A DNA stretch of 64,000 nt, taken from the NCBI GenBank assembly GCA_016946835.1, contig JACVTC010000158.1, positions 148,501 through 212,500 on the forward strand. Reading direction: 5' to 3'. Positions 45,135-61,590 of the stretch are shown one piece after another. The notes beneath the pieces are model-generated. The model was not told where the DNA came from and did not search any database. It saw nothing but the letters and a program-made list of their open reading frames with translations. The translations under genes and the position numbers were made by a program. How positions within the stretch are numbered: the first letter of the stretch is position 1; every line of letters begins with the position of its first letter. The DNA is from Neocallimastix lanati (nom. inval.). Its lineage: Eukaryota; Neocallimastigomycota; Neocallimastigomycetes; Neocallimastigales; Neocallimastigaceae.

Positions 45135-45368
45135 TTATTTATTTATGTATGTATGTATTTATTTATTTATTTATTTATTTTATTTATTTATTTATTTATT
45201 TATTTATTATTTATTATTTATTATTTATTATTTATTATTTATTATTTATTATTTATTATTTATTATTTATTATTTATTATTTATTATTTATTATTTATTA
45301 TTTATTATTTATTATTTATTATTTATTATTTTCATTTATTATTTATTATTTATTATTTATTATTTATT
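45135..45368. repeat. TTTA and TTATTTA repeat tract
   Basis: About 70 bases of TTTA units pass into about 160 bases of a 7-base ATTTATT unit with one TTTTC interruption. All three plus-strand frames are open only because the unit contains no stop; it is not coding. Confidence 0.95.
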
Positions 45369-47450
45369 TACTCATCAAAAATCATGACCATTTGATATAA
45401 ATATAACTTATTATTTATTAAAGATAATCCCCTATAACTTGTAACAAAGGATAGCTCTTCATGAATATCTTCTTAGAATATTTAAAGAAAATTTCATTAT
45501 ATTATAAATATATATAATATAATAATGAATATAATAATTAATATCATTGCTCTTACTATTATAAAATTTTAATGATATAATTCAATTCAATTCAAATTAT
45601 TCTCAATACAACATAGAAGTAATTTCTATACACATAAAATCATATTTAATAATTCATTTTTTATGAAATTGACGTAATAAAAAAAAATAAAAAAATTAAC
45701 AGAGAGATGGGCAGATGGACCATCTTTCTTGGCTAATAATCATTGGATAAATTAAATTAACTATTGCCATAAAAGGCCTTAATAAATAAAACGTTACTAA
45801 CCCAACCCAGCAACAGTTTAAAACTTATTATTCCACTGTAAAAATAATTACAAATTATAATTTTTAGAATTATGTATACAAATTTTATATATAAAAAAAA
45901 TTCAAATTTAATATGAGATAAACTTATCAATACTACTCGTAATATATGTGTAACTACGATTTAGTTTTAAATGAGATTATATATTTCATTATACTATGAT
46001 ATATGATGTCATCCAATTACTATAAAAATGACATATTTCAATAATCAAAAATATAAAAATTAGTAATAAGCTATTTTAAAATAGGTTGTCATACATCAAT
46101 TGATATTTATATATATTAATTTATATTGTGAATATATTGATTCAACATATTCTTTTTTAAACTAGAAGTATATTTTTTTAAATGTGTCATATTAATTTTA
46201 TAAACAAATTAAATAATCTGTTTATATTCATATGATTAATATATTTAAATAGGATGTTATAAATTACAATACTAATCTATACATAATATATTATCAATTA
46301 AAATAGGTGTATTAACAATTTAATCAAAAAAAAAATAATATTTAATCATTATTTAGATTGGATTATTTAATAAATATTAAAAAATTATATATATATATAT
46401 TAAATATAAATAAATAAATAAATAGATAAATAAATAAATAAATAATATAATAAAAAAAATAATAATAATAAATAAATAATTAAATATAAATAAATAAATA
46501 AATATTTAAATAAATAAAATGAATAAAATTTAATAAATTAAATATACAAATTTTTAATAAATAGCTAGAATTTCATTATTATAATAAGATTTTTTAGAAC
46601 ATATAATCTAATTAAAAGAAATCTTAATCATTTATACTATTACACATAATATATTTTAAAGATGTAAATATCTTTTGATATATATATTTTATCAAGACCA
46701 ATTAAAGAAAAATAAAATATTTTATTTTATTTTATTTTATTTTATATTTATTAGTTTTTTTATAATCCTTAATTATTTTAAAAATTATTAATAGTCATTA
46801 AATTAAAATTATGATATATATATATAAATAAAAGAAATATAATTTTTAAATTCACCTTTATATATATAATAGATGAATTTAAATAAATAAATATATTAGT
46901 AAATTTTAACTTTAAAATATTAAATTTATTAAAAACAAAAGCAGAAATAAGCTACAATTAGTAATGGTAACATGATTATGATTAAAATATATTTTAATAA
47001 TATTTTATATGTATTTATAAATATATTAATTTTCTTTTAAAAATAATCAAAATTTCTAATAATTTTCATATATGATGAGTTATAAAATTTGACTCATGAT
47101 ATGAGTATATAGTAAATATATATATAATACATATTAAAAATATTCATTTATTAAAAAAATTTTTTTTATTATTTCTTTTAAGGATTTTACATTATTATAT
47201 TTATAGTATAATTTAGTAGATACACAAATTTATTTTTAATAATTATTTTCACTGATGGACTATACACCATAAAAAATAAATAGATAAATAAAAGTTAATA
47301 TATATAAATTATTTTTTTTAACCACAAATAAAACAAATAGTAAATATTGAATACTATATATTCTTCTACTATTGTTTAAATTTAGTATTGAATCTTTTAT
47401 ATTTAATAATTTTGTTTATACTAATTATATTATTTATTTGTTTACATACT
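45369..47450. other. Intergenic DNA with one higher-complexity island
   Basis: Mostly A/T. The stretch 45695-45850 is richer (GAGATGGGCAGATGGACCAT, TTACTAACCCAACCCAGCAA) and partly open on both strands, but gives no recognisable protein. It is perhaps a transposon scrap. A TAAA/AATA repeat lies near 46405-46520. Confidence 0.55.
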
Positions 47451-47561
47451 TTTTTATTTATTTATTTATTTATTTACATACATTTTTATTTATTTATTTA
47501 TTTACATACATTTTTATTTATTTATTATTTATTTATTTATTTGTTATTTATTGATTTGTTT

Positions 47562-47593
<32 letters not shown>

Positions 47594-47663
47594 TTATTTA
47601 TTTATTATTTATTTATTATTTATTTACTTATTTATTATTTATTATTTATTTATTTATTTATAA
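47451..47663. repeat. TTTA-rich repeat tract
   Basis: TTTA units mixed with TTTACATACATTT and TTATTTA variants over about 210 bases. Non-coding. Confidence 0.9.
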
Positions 47664-48929
47664 TTAACAAAAAATTAATAAAAAAAACTTTATATTAACT
47701 TAAATGTAAAAAGATTTATATTTCTATCAAACTATTTATTATTGTAATAATAATAATGACTAAAACTTAAATTCATCAAAACAAAATATACACTCAAGAG
47801 GCTTGACTCCAAAATTGTTCACCTGAAGCTTTATATCTTTTATCTTATTAAATGCACATTCTAATACAAATTAAAAATATAACTCTTGTTGTCTATTTAT
47901 CTATAAGAAACCTTACTTGTTAAAAAGTTGAATTACTAATAATATTTGATATATTCTGTATAAGCTAAAAAGGTTCAACTCTTTGTAGCTCCATTGAATT
48001 GAGATGTATGAAAATTTAAAATAACAATTATTCAAATAGATATTGACTTTTGGTATGGTCTATTCCAAAATCAAAATGCTAAATTTTTTTATTTAAAGGT
48101 AATATTATCTAATAAAAAATGAAGGCTCATTATATAAATAAATAAAAAATTGAAAAAGACTATTTATTATTAAATTAATATATTTTATATTTATCAACAA
48201 TAATTTATTTTTGTAATGAATTCTAGCTCCATAAGTATTCATAGTAATACAACTATATAAATATATATTTACTATAGAATAAAGTCAGGTTTACAATTTC
48301 TTTAAACTTTTTTTTTTTTGAAGGTTGTTGTTTTAGTTATAATAAATGAATAAATCATTTAATTAAAAAATCAAAACTAAAATTAGTTTTTCTTATTTTA
48401 GCTATTATCAAACTTTTCCAATAATTTCTTCAAAAAAAAAAAAAAAAAAAAAAAAAATAAAGATAAAAAATAATTTTTTTTTATAACATATCTTCAATCT
48501 CTATCAAATAAATTATTTTTAATTCTACGTAATTATAATACTTTTTTATCGTTCTACTAAGAAATTTTATAATTACTTGTAAAAAGTTCTTTTTATTATT
48601 ACATTATTAAACAAAATGAGTATTTCATTCTGATTTTCATAAAATTTATTAGTTCATTTATAAAAATATTTCAAGTGAAATCATATAAATTTAGCAATTT
48701 ACATATTTATGAGTATTCTACTCTTTTTTACGTACTTTCCAAATTTAATTATATTATTATTTATAATAATACTACAATAAACTTTTATTTTCTTTTAAAC
48801 GAAGATATTTAAATATATATATTATATAATAAAAATTTGTTAAATAATATTTTATTATTATTATTATTATTAATCATTTATGATATTAGCAAAAAAAAAA
48901 AAAAAACTTTTATATATTTTACTATATAT

Positions 48930-48964
<35 letters not shown>

Positions 48965-49728
48965 TAAAAATGATAAGATGAAATTCATTTATAAATAATA
49001 AATTTTAATATTTATATAATTTTTAATTAATAAATCATGTTAAATAAAAATCAATGAATAATTTTTGAAAATAAATACATCTGAATAATTGTAAATATTA
49101 ATAATTAATAATTAATATTTAGTTTTTCCAACATTTAATTAATATTCCATAATTTTATTTTTTATATTTTTTTAAATACCCCAAAAATATCTTTTTAAAA
49201 AAAAAATAATAATAATAATAAAATAAAAATAAAAATTAATTTATAAAATAGTTTTTATATAACCTACTTCTTTTAAAATCTATTTGAATATTTAATTATA
49301 TTTAATATCTTTTCTAAAATAATAATAATGCAAAATTCAACAGAATAATTAAAAGTATAGAAATATTATAAATATTAATTCAGTAAAAATAAAAATAAAT
49401 TATTTATATTATTTCTTCTGAAAAAAAAAAAAAAAAAAAAAAAAAAATAGTAATTGTTTCTATTTAACGGCAATAAAGAAAAATTATGAAAATAAAATTA
49501 TATTTCACTTTTTAAAATAATATAAATAATATAAATAATAGTTTCAGATAAGTTTTTTATTATGTATATATATACATATATTTCTTTTCGCTATATATAA
49601 AAAAGAAGTAATTCAATTATACAATTTAATTATAATTTTAATTTTGAAATTTTAATTTCTTATATAATTTTTATTTGAATAAACATATATATATATAATA
49701 ATATAATTAAAATAGGAATTATAGCAAT
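47664..49728. other. Intergenic DNA with a minus-strand coding-like scrap
   Basis: At about 47760-48090 the minus strand shows short protein-like phrases: FGIDHTKSQYLFE, SMELQRVEPF and CAFNKIKDIKLQVNNFGVKP. Stops separate them, suggesting a decayed gene or transposase of unknown type. The remainder is A/T with poly(A) near 48432 and 49420 and poly(T) near 48932. Confidence 0.5.
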
Positions 49729-50715
49729 ATGAATATGTTTGATGAAATAATTAATGAAATTAAAGCAACTGATATTACTAAACTTGAGAACTATATTGAT
49801 AAAAATGGAATTACTGTTGAGTACGGTTACTTAAATTTCTTTTTATATCCAAAGAAAATAATTGAAATAATTGAACGCTTAATAAGCTTAGAAGTTTCAG
49901 TTGAAACCGCAAAAAAATGCATTAATATTATTAAAAATAAAAGATATAAGCTTTGTGAAATCATTAAAAAAGGTAATGAAATTGAATTAGATAATTATAT
50001 GAAAGAAAATGGTATTATTTTAAAAGAATTCAATACAGGAGACTTTGACCTATTAATATATGCAATAGAAAATGAAGTACCTTTAAAAATGATACAATAT
50101 ATAATAAACCATTGTCAATATGAAAATTTTAATTATTCTATCTACTCAAGCATGATAGATAATCTTTCCAAATCCCCCCTTTTTCTGGCAATTACAACAA
50201 ATAATTTCAAAATTGCTGATTTATTATTAAATAACGGTGCAGATATTAATTATAATGAAGGTATTCTTTTATGTCAATTGTTTGAATATCATCTTCTTAA
50301 TAGAAAAAATTTAATATATATATTAAATAATGGATTTCATAAAGAACTAATTAATGATTTTGTCCTGGATTTAATTGCAAGTTCAGAGTATATTGAAAAA
50401 GATATATATTGTAATGTTATTAACTTTCTAGAAATTATTTTTAAACATTATCTCTACAATAATAATTTCATTCTTAATATTCTTTATATCTATAAAAATA
50501 AAAAACCATTATCTAGTACAAATTTAGAAAAAATAATAACTAATGAAAGTAATAATATCAAAGTTGATGATATCTGGTATAGAACAGCAGTATTTTATGC
50601 TTGTGATGATATTTTAGAATTATTTATAAAGTACGATAATAGAAAAAAGGATATCATTTTAAAATCGATAGAGAATTATAAAAAATTAGGAAATATATAT
50701 AATTATGAATCCTGA
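49729..50715 (+). CDS. Ankyrin-repeat protein
   Basis: A single-exon gene of 328 aa beginning MNMFDEIINEIKATDITKLE. The clearest ankyrin repeat is SPLFLAITTNNFKIADLLLN followed by NGADINYNEG at about residues 149-178. A second, weaker one is TGDFDLLIYAIENEVPLKMIQYI at about 103-125, and WYRTAVFYACDDILELFIKY near 283-302 resembles a further helix pair. The repeats are degenerate, as is common in the large ankyrin families of anaerobic fungi and amoebae. Such repeats mediate protein-protein binding; the partner is unknown. There is no signal peptide and no other domain. The ORF is intact with normal composition, so it is probably a functional gene and not a relic. Confidence 0.8.
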   Translation: MNMFDEIINEIKATDITKLENYIDKNGITVEYGYLNFFLYPKKIIEIIERLISLEVSVETAKKCINIIKNKRYKLCEIIKKGNEIELDNYMKENGIILKEFNTGDFDLLIYAIENEVPLKMIQYIINHCQYENFNYSIYSSMIDNLSKSPLFLAITTNNFKIADLLLNNGADINYNEGILLCQLFEYHLLNRKNLIYILNNGFHKELINDFVLDLIASSEYIEKDIYCNVINFLEIIFKHYLYNNNFILNILYIYKNKKPLSSTNLEKIITNESNNIKVDDIWYRTAVFYACDDILELFIKYDNRKKDIILKSIENYKKLGNIYNYES

Positions 50716-52208
50716 TATTATAATTTAAAAATATCTATTTAAATTATATCAATAACTTTTTCATTATCTTTTTTTATATATTTTTATTATTAATATTATA
50801 ATTATTATTAAAAATAAAGTTTTAAAAATTTTTATAATTAATCAATTAGAAATATTAAAATTTTAATATTAGCCATTATTAAATGATTAATAAATTAATT
50901 ATCATTTAACATCATTTAATATATAATATGAATATATTATTAAAAGTTTTTATTATAATCATCTTTTTATATATATATATAATTATTTAATTTTAATACA
51001 AAAAATTAATCTGTTTCAAAAAAAAATATTTTTTATCTAAAATAAAAAAAAAAAAAAAAAAATTTTTTAATTAATATAAATTATATTATTTAAAATCATG
51101 TTTTCTGTATTTTTTAAATGATCATATCATTATATAAAAAAATAATAATTGCAATTTTTATTTTTATTTGCTATTCGATAAAATGTATTTTTATTTTAAT
51201 AATTTTTAATATAAATTATTATGATCTTTAATATATATAACTCTGCTAATCTTCATTGTAACTCCAACTTCTATATAAAGACTTTATTAATATAATATAA
51301 AGAATTCTTTGTATTCCAATGAATAGTATTATGTGTATATATATATTTAAGTTTTTTAATTATTACATACATTTACTTTATTCATTCAATATATATACAA
51401 AAAAAAATAAAATAACCTTAATAAATCTTTTTTTTTTTTTTCCTATAATTAAATATATATTTTTTATAAAGTCAAAAATGACTACTAAAATAAATCAAAA
51501 ATTTTTTGTCAAAATTATAATTATGTGTAATTAAAAATAAAATTATTGTTATATATATTGTCAATTAAGTGTATAAAATTATCTTATTACTTTATAATTA
51601 ATGATATGAAAAATATATTAAATGAAAAAAAAAAAAAAAAATTAAAAATTTGACCCAAAGCCTTTAAAAAGAGTTATGCATTTATTTAATATATAATTTA
51701 TAATAACAGAATTTATTAGTTTCTTATTTTTCCATAAAAATTAAATATTTTAATTTTATTTTTTTTAAATAATATCTTTATGAAAAGAGTAAAATAATAA
51801 GGTTTGCATCCATATGAAACTTTATATAATATTGATAGATTTGTCATGAACTCAATTTAATTATCTAATTTAGTTGAGGTTAAGACAAAATAAAATAAAA
51901 ATTCCTTAAATATCATTGAAAAAACAATTATATATTATTCAATATCATATAATAATAATAATAATTATTATTCTATGTTATCTGTCATAATAACATATGA
52001 AACAATTTTTAATTAAATTATTAAAAATAATATATAAAATTTTAATAAGGGTTAGAATCAATATATAATTTGAAAAAAAACTATAATTTTGAAGATCAAT
52101 AATTTAGCATAAACTTAATAATTCTGATTATGATTTTAAAGATCAATATAATTTAGTATAAACTTTATAATTCAAATATATTTTAATTTAATTATTTAAT
52201 ATAATAAA

Positions 52209-52240
<32 letters not shown>

Positions 52241-52467
52241 GGTATAAAAATTTTGTTAATATCATTATTATTATTACTTAAAAAAATTAAGTAAAAAGTA
52301 AAGAAATATTAAAGTAAATTTTTTGTTTTATAATATAATAAATAAATTTTAATTATTAAACTATTAATTCTTCTTCTATACTTCTTCTTTTTCTTTTTCT
52401 TCTTCTTCTTATTATTTATTTTTTTTGTTTTCGAAATTTTATTAAATATTGGAATAAAATAAAAAAG
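50716..52467. other. AT-rich intergenic DNA
   Basis: A/T sequence. A decayed direct repeat of about 50 bases (AAGATCAATAATTTAGCATA / AAGATCAATATAATTTAGTA) occurs near 52092 and 52139. Poly(A) lies near 52213. The end is the 5' leader of the N-myristoyltransferase gene, with a CTTCTT-rich stretch at about 52368-52410. Confidence 0.65.
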
Positions 52468-55980
<3,513 letters not shown>

Positions 55981-56505
55981 ATCCAATAAGAAGAAATGAT
56001 AATAAATGAAATAATGTAATAATAAATGACATTAATAATTTCTTAAGTAATAAATCAAAAATCTCAATAATATTTTTTTTTTTTTTTTTTTTTTTTTTCA
56101 AAAAAAAAAAAAAAAAAAAGAAATTTAAAAAACATTTATGTATTAACATATCATAATATAATAAGAAAAAAAAAATAAAAATAAGATTCCCTTAAATAAT
56201 AAATATATATATATATATATATATTATATTAATAACAATACTTGAAATAATAAGTAGAACTTATAATAATATATTTATGATATATTTTTATAATATTTAT
56301 TTTAAGTTTATTTATTTATAAATGTATTTTTATAATTATTAATGTTATTTTCAAAAAAAAAAATCTTTTTTTATTTTTTTTTTTTGATGATAATAACAGA
56401 ATAATGATAATAATTGTAAAAGAAAAATATTTAATAATATAGAAATAAATAAATATATAAATAAATAAATAGAATAAAAAATAAAAAATGATAAAAATAT
56501 AATAA

Positions 56506-56556
<51 letters not shown>

Positions 56557-57131
56557 AAATAATTATTGAACTTTTTTTCTTTTTTTAAAAAAAAGAAACT
56601 AGTATACTAGTAATAATTATTTGATATAATTTTTAAAAGTAACTAAATTTTCTTTTTTATGTTTTAAATTATTTAATATTAATATAGTTTAACGCTGAAA
56701 ATATAATAAATTTTTAAATTAATTTATAAGTAACCTTTAATTATATAAGAAATTAGTAATACTGGTATTAATACTTGTTGAAACTTGTTTATTGATTCTT
56801 TGTTATTTATATATTTATTTATTTATTTGTTTTATCAAATCTTTTATGCTTATTAATATTTTCAAGTTTTAAATATGAAAATATATATAAAAATTTTCGT
56901 TTTTATAAAATTATTTTTTTTTAAGATTTTGGTAACTTTTTAAAAAATATGAAATAATATAAAATTATGTAAATGTATACATAAAATTTTTACTTTTTAA
57001 CTTTTTATTAATTAATTTTGCTCTAAAATATAAACTTTAATTATATCTATATATAAAGATAGGTCTTTAAAATTTTAAAGTTTATTTCATGTTTTTATTT
57101 ATTTTATACAAATATTGTTATATTATATACA

Positions 57132-57207
<76 letters not shown>

Positions 57208-57789
57208 ATTATTATTATTTTTTTTTTTTATTTTTTTTTTTACTAAAATTTATTATATGATAAAATATTACAGGTTTTATATATAAAAGTTCCTCATTAA
57301 TATATATATATAATTTTATTAATTTTTTAATATCATTTTTTAAATAATATATATTTACAATTAATTGTAAAAAAGGAATTGATAAATCAAATAGACTTAA
57401 TATTATAAAATATAATAGGAATATATATATATATATATATATATATTTATTTTTTTCCTTTATATTTATAAAATAATATTTTAAGTAAAAATTTTAATTA
57501 TGTAGACTATTTAACATACATTAATTTTAGTATATATCTTTTATAATCAATTTCTATCTTTAAATTTTTCTACTTCAATGACACACTATCTATTTAATTA
57601 TTTTTATTCTATTTTTAAATAGACATATATACATTTATAAATATTTTTAATAATATATACAATATATATGTTAAATATTTGCTTAAAAAATTCATATATT
57701 AACATATGAGTAATATATAGTCACCCATTATATTAGAACAGTTAAATATAAAACTTTTTTTTCTATATATATATATATATTATATAAAG
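55981..57789. other. AT-rich intergenic DNA
   Basis: Separates the NMT and receptor genes. It holds poly(T)/poly(A) back to back near 56071-56119, a poly(A) run of about 50 bases near 56505-56554, (TTA)n at about 57131-57206 and (TA)n near 57421-57446. No gene was seen. Confidence 0.7.
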
Positions 57790-58076
57790 ATGAAATTCTA
57801 TTACAAACATATATTAAGGAGCTTTCTATTTTTATTTATATATATTCCAAAATGTAATTATCATTATTAATATTTTTTTAAAATGTTTAATATATATTAA
57901 AACAAATCATTTTATAATATATATTCCATACTCCATCTTCTAATTGATTTTATTTTTTTTTTTTTATTTAATATTATATATACATATATACATATTAATA
58001 TTTTTTTGAAAAAAATAAATAAAATATTATTTATTTATATAAAAAATATATCAAAAATATATCGAAATTTCATATC

Positions 58077-58112
<36 letters not shown>

Positions 58113-59348
58113 ATGTTAATGATGACATTTATTTCAATAAAAATATATATTGAATGATAAAAATAAAAAATAAAATAAAATAAAATAAAAAAAAAAAATT
58201 ATAGATATAGATGCAATAAATCTTAATATATTAATTATATCATATGGATTAAATTCTACTCAATTTTATGATGATATAATAAATTATTTTAATAAATATT
58301 CAAAAGACAATAAATTAAATATATCATTAAATTATGATTTATATACACCATCAAATAATATTACAGATAATGATAATTTATATTATCAAGAAATACATTC
58401 ATTTTTAGAGGAGAAATCCTTAAAATATGATTTATATGTATATAATTCTATTTATATTACACTTTTTGGAAATTATTTCGAGAATTTAGATAAATATATT
58501 TCAAAAGATCTCTTAAATTTATATGATAATAATCAAGTCATTGATTCATGTTATTATAAAGAAGCACTTAGAGGAATGGTAACGATAAAAGATAATCTTT
58601 TTTATTAATCATATATAATATTTAAATAATTTTTTTTTTTTTTTTTTTAATTATTATTTATTATAATTTTTACGTTATTGTTAATAATTTAATTTATATT
58701 TAATTTTTATATAAATAAAATCTATATATATAAAAGCCATTGTATTATGATTATAGTATTTTATATTATAATTATAAATACTTAAAAAAATATAAAAAAG
58801 AAGTCCCAGAAGTGTGGAATGATTTAAAAAAAATAGGAAGTGAAATTATAAATGCTGAGGAAAAATTAGGAAATAATTTAATTGGCTATATACCGGATAT
58901 ATCAAGTAATTAAATAACATGATTACAATTATATTTTTTATATTTAATTTATTTATTTATTTATTTTTATTTTCGTTTTATAGTATTATAACACTGTATA
59001 TATTAGTATGAAATTTAATAATATTTCAATATTATTATTATTATTTTTTATTTAAATATATAAATATATATAATAAAAGAATGATACATTAACCGTTTAC
59101 TTTAAATTATATTCAATATATTAATATATATATATGTTTATTAATAAAATTTCAACTTTATATTTAACATAAACAAGATTTAGAAACAACAATTAATTCA
59201 ATATTAGAACTTATTCATTCTTATAGAAGAAATGAAAATGATCCTCTACCATCAATTACAAGTAAATATGCAATAAATGCTTTAAAAAGATTAAAATTAC
59301 TTAAATCATTTTCAACAGGTATAATTAAATATTAATAATTAATAATAA

Positions 59349-59392
<44 letters not shown>

Positions 59393-61228
59393 CTGTAACA
59401 ATAAATATATAATGTATAATATTTGAGTATTAATATTTTTTTTTAATAAATAATATTAGAGGAAGCATTTAATTATAATCAAAATGAAGTTTTAGAGAAA
59501 ATATATTCTGGTAATACATTATTTGCTCGATCGTGGCAATTAGACAAACAAAATAATGAATTTATAGGTATTAGTATATTACCAGGGGAACAAGAGGGAG
59601 TATCTGCTTCATCAATTAGAGTATTATGTATTTCAGTGTCAAAAAATATTAATAATGAAAATAAAAATGCTGCTTATAAAGTTATCAATTATTTATCTTC
59701 ATTGGAAATTCAGAAAATAATTGTCACAAATTACAACAAATTATCGGGTATATCGTTAATATATAAAAATGAAAAAAATAATAATGTTTGTGAAAAAGTT
59801 GATTGTAAACTATTAAATAAATTACAATATGTCGATTCCCGATCCTTTCATTTTTCCGATTACATTAAACTTTCAAAAATTTTCAAAAACATCATTTTTG
59901 AATATTTAGATACTGATATAAAGGTCGAAGAAACATTAAAAAAACTTGACAATATAATGAGAGTTCATTATATTGATCGAGGGTCAGCACTTGGAATAAT
60001 AATTATAGTAATAATAAGTTTAACTATATTCTTAATATGCATATCTTATTTGTTTATATTCAAAAAACAATACTATATAAAATTGAACTTTCTTGATAAA
60101 AAATGTTGGCTATTATTCATTATAGGTTCGATTACAATGTTATGCTATTGCTATACTACAGTTGGGGAATTAAAAAATTATACTTGTATTATAAGACCAA
60201 TTTTAATATTTTTCGGATTTTCTCTCACTATTATTCCTTTCTTTATTAATTTATTCATAAATTTTCCTCATATCAACAAATATTCAAGTTATGTCAGCAA
60301 TCATAAATATTTGTTCATTTTTCTTTTTATTGGTATAGATATTGTTATATATTTGATTTATTTAATATCGCCATTAATGAAGGAATCTTATTTGGACCAA
60401 TATATTGATTATAACTTTGGTCAATGTGAATTTAGTACCTTCTCCTCCATATTTGTAATTTTAGCCAATATAATATACATAGAGTTAATTCTAATATGCA
60501 GTATAATTCTTATTTTTCTTGAATGGAACTTAGAAAGTAGTAATTTCAATCCAAAGAGGATTATCACTGCATTATGTTTTGATTTAATATTTATAAATGG
60601 ATTTATATTTGTGTATTTAATTGAGATTACAGGCGTATATTTATATTTTATTACAAGATTTGTATATATATACCTCTGGATTATATTTCGTCACATGATA
60701 ATATTTGAAATCAATATATTTTCTGTCTGTTTAACCCCTAGGAATGAAGCCAAAGTTGCAAATAGTAATATAAAAAAGGAAGAAGATGAAAAAGAAAGTG
60801 TAATTAGCATATCAACATTTAGATCTTCATGTGTAAACAATGTTACTTCCACAAAATCTAATCCAAATGAAGAAGAAAGCTTAATACTAAATGCGTATCA
60901 TTATAAATCTACTTTTCTTGGGAAAATTATGGGATATCATTATTCAAAAAAAAAGAAAGTTAACACAAATCAAGATAATTCAGAAGCGATTACAGCAACA
61001 AGTTCTGTGAATACCGAATTTAGTGTGGTTTCAGAAAAGGAAATACCATCAGATTGTTTTTTTAGTTCTAATATGCAATCAGGAATAGCTTCAGGTACAA
61101 CCACTGGAAATATAACTTTCATAAGTGGAGTATCAAATAATATTAATAACAATAATAACAATAACAACAACAATAACAACAATAACAATAACAATAACAA
61201 TTGCAATAGCAATAGCAATAACAATAAT

Positions 61229-61274
<46 letters not shown>

Positions 61275-61354
61275 GCAATAATGTTAATATTAATATGTTG
61301 ATGTCTCCATATGCAAGAAAATACCCATCACATTCAAATATATTGAATTTGTAA
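57790..61354 (+). CDS. Class C GPCR-like receptor with solute-binding ectodomain
   Basis: Five exons: 57790-57853, 58205-58578, 58737-58905, 59178-59318, 59460-61354. The phases close to 880 aa. Residues 1-21 are a signal peptide (MKFYYKHILRSFLFLFIYIP). About 22-400 resembles bacterial family 1 extracellular solute-binding proteins: INLNILIISYGLN start, MPLYYDYSILYYNYKYLKKY, VPEVWNDLKKIGSEIINAEE, and LFARSWQLD. About 425-665 holds seven hydrophobic helices of class C (GABA-B/mGluR-like) type. Cys near 492 at the top of TM3 and Cys near 572 in the second outer loop form the expected disulfide pair. No Cys-rich linker is present, as in GABA-B receptors. The cytoplasmic tail (about 670-880) is Ser/Thr- and Asn-rich with long Asn runs. 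Role: probably sensing an extracellular sugar or other small ligand through G proteins; the ligand is inferred only. The exon 1 assignment is the least certain part. Confidence 0.82.
61140..61277 (+). repeat. AAT/AAC repeat coding the poly-Asn tail of the receptor
   Basis: In-frame AAT and AAC codons with AGC/TGC interruptions encode two Asn runs in the receptor tail. The mixed codons distinguish it from the pure AAT tracts in introns. Confidence 0.9.
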
Positions 61355-61551
61355 ATTATAAAATACTTATACATACAAAACATTAATATTTATTATTTAT
61401 TTTATATAATATATCATGATATTTTATATTTTATCATCTACACAAATACATTTAAAAAATCTATTATTTTTTAATTAGTATTTTGCTTTAAAAATAATTA
61501 TAATAATAATAAAATAATAAAAAATAATAGTAATAATAATAAACAAATAAA

Positions 61552-61590
<39 letters not shown>

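Noticed and set aside
45145-45400. Three overlapping Tyr/Leu/Ile-rich ORFs in all plus-strand frames
   Set aside because: They come from a TTTA/TTATTTA repeat that lacks stops in every frame. No real gene is open in three frames at once.
51319-51534. 71-aa Ile/Phe/Lys-rich plus-strand ORF
   Set aside because: Composition matches background A/T sequence, including a homopolymer Phe run, with no splice partners or family resemblance.
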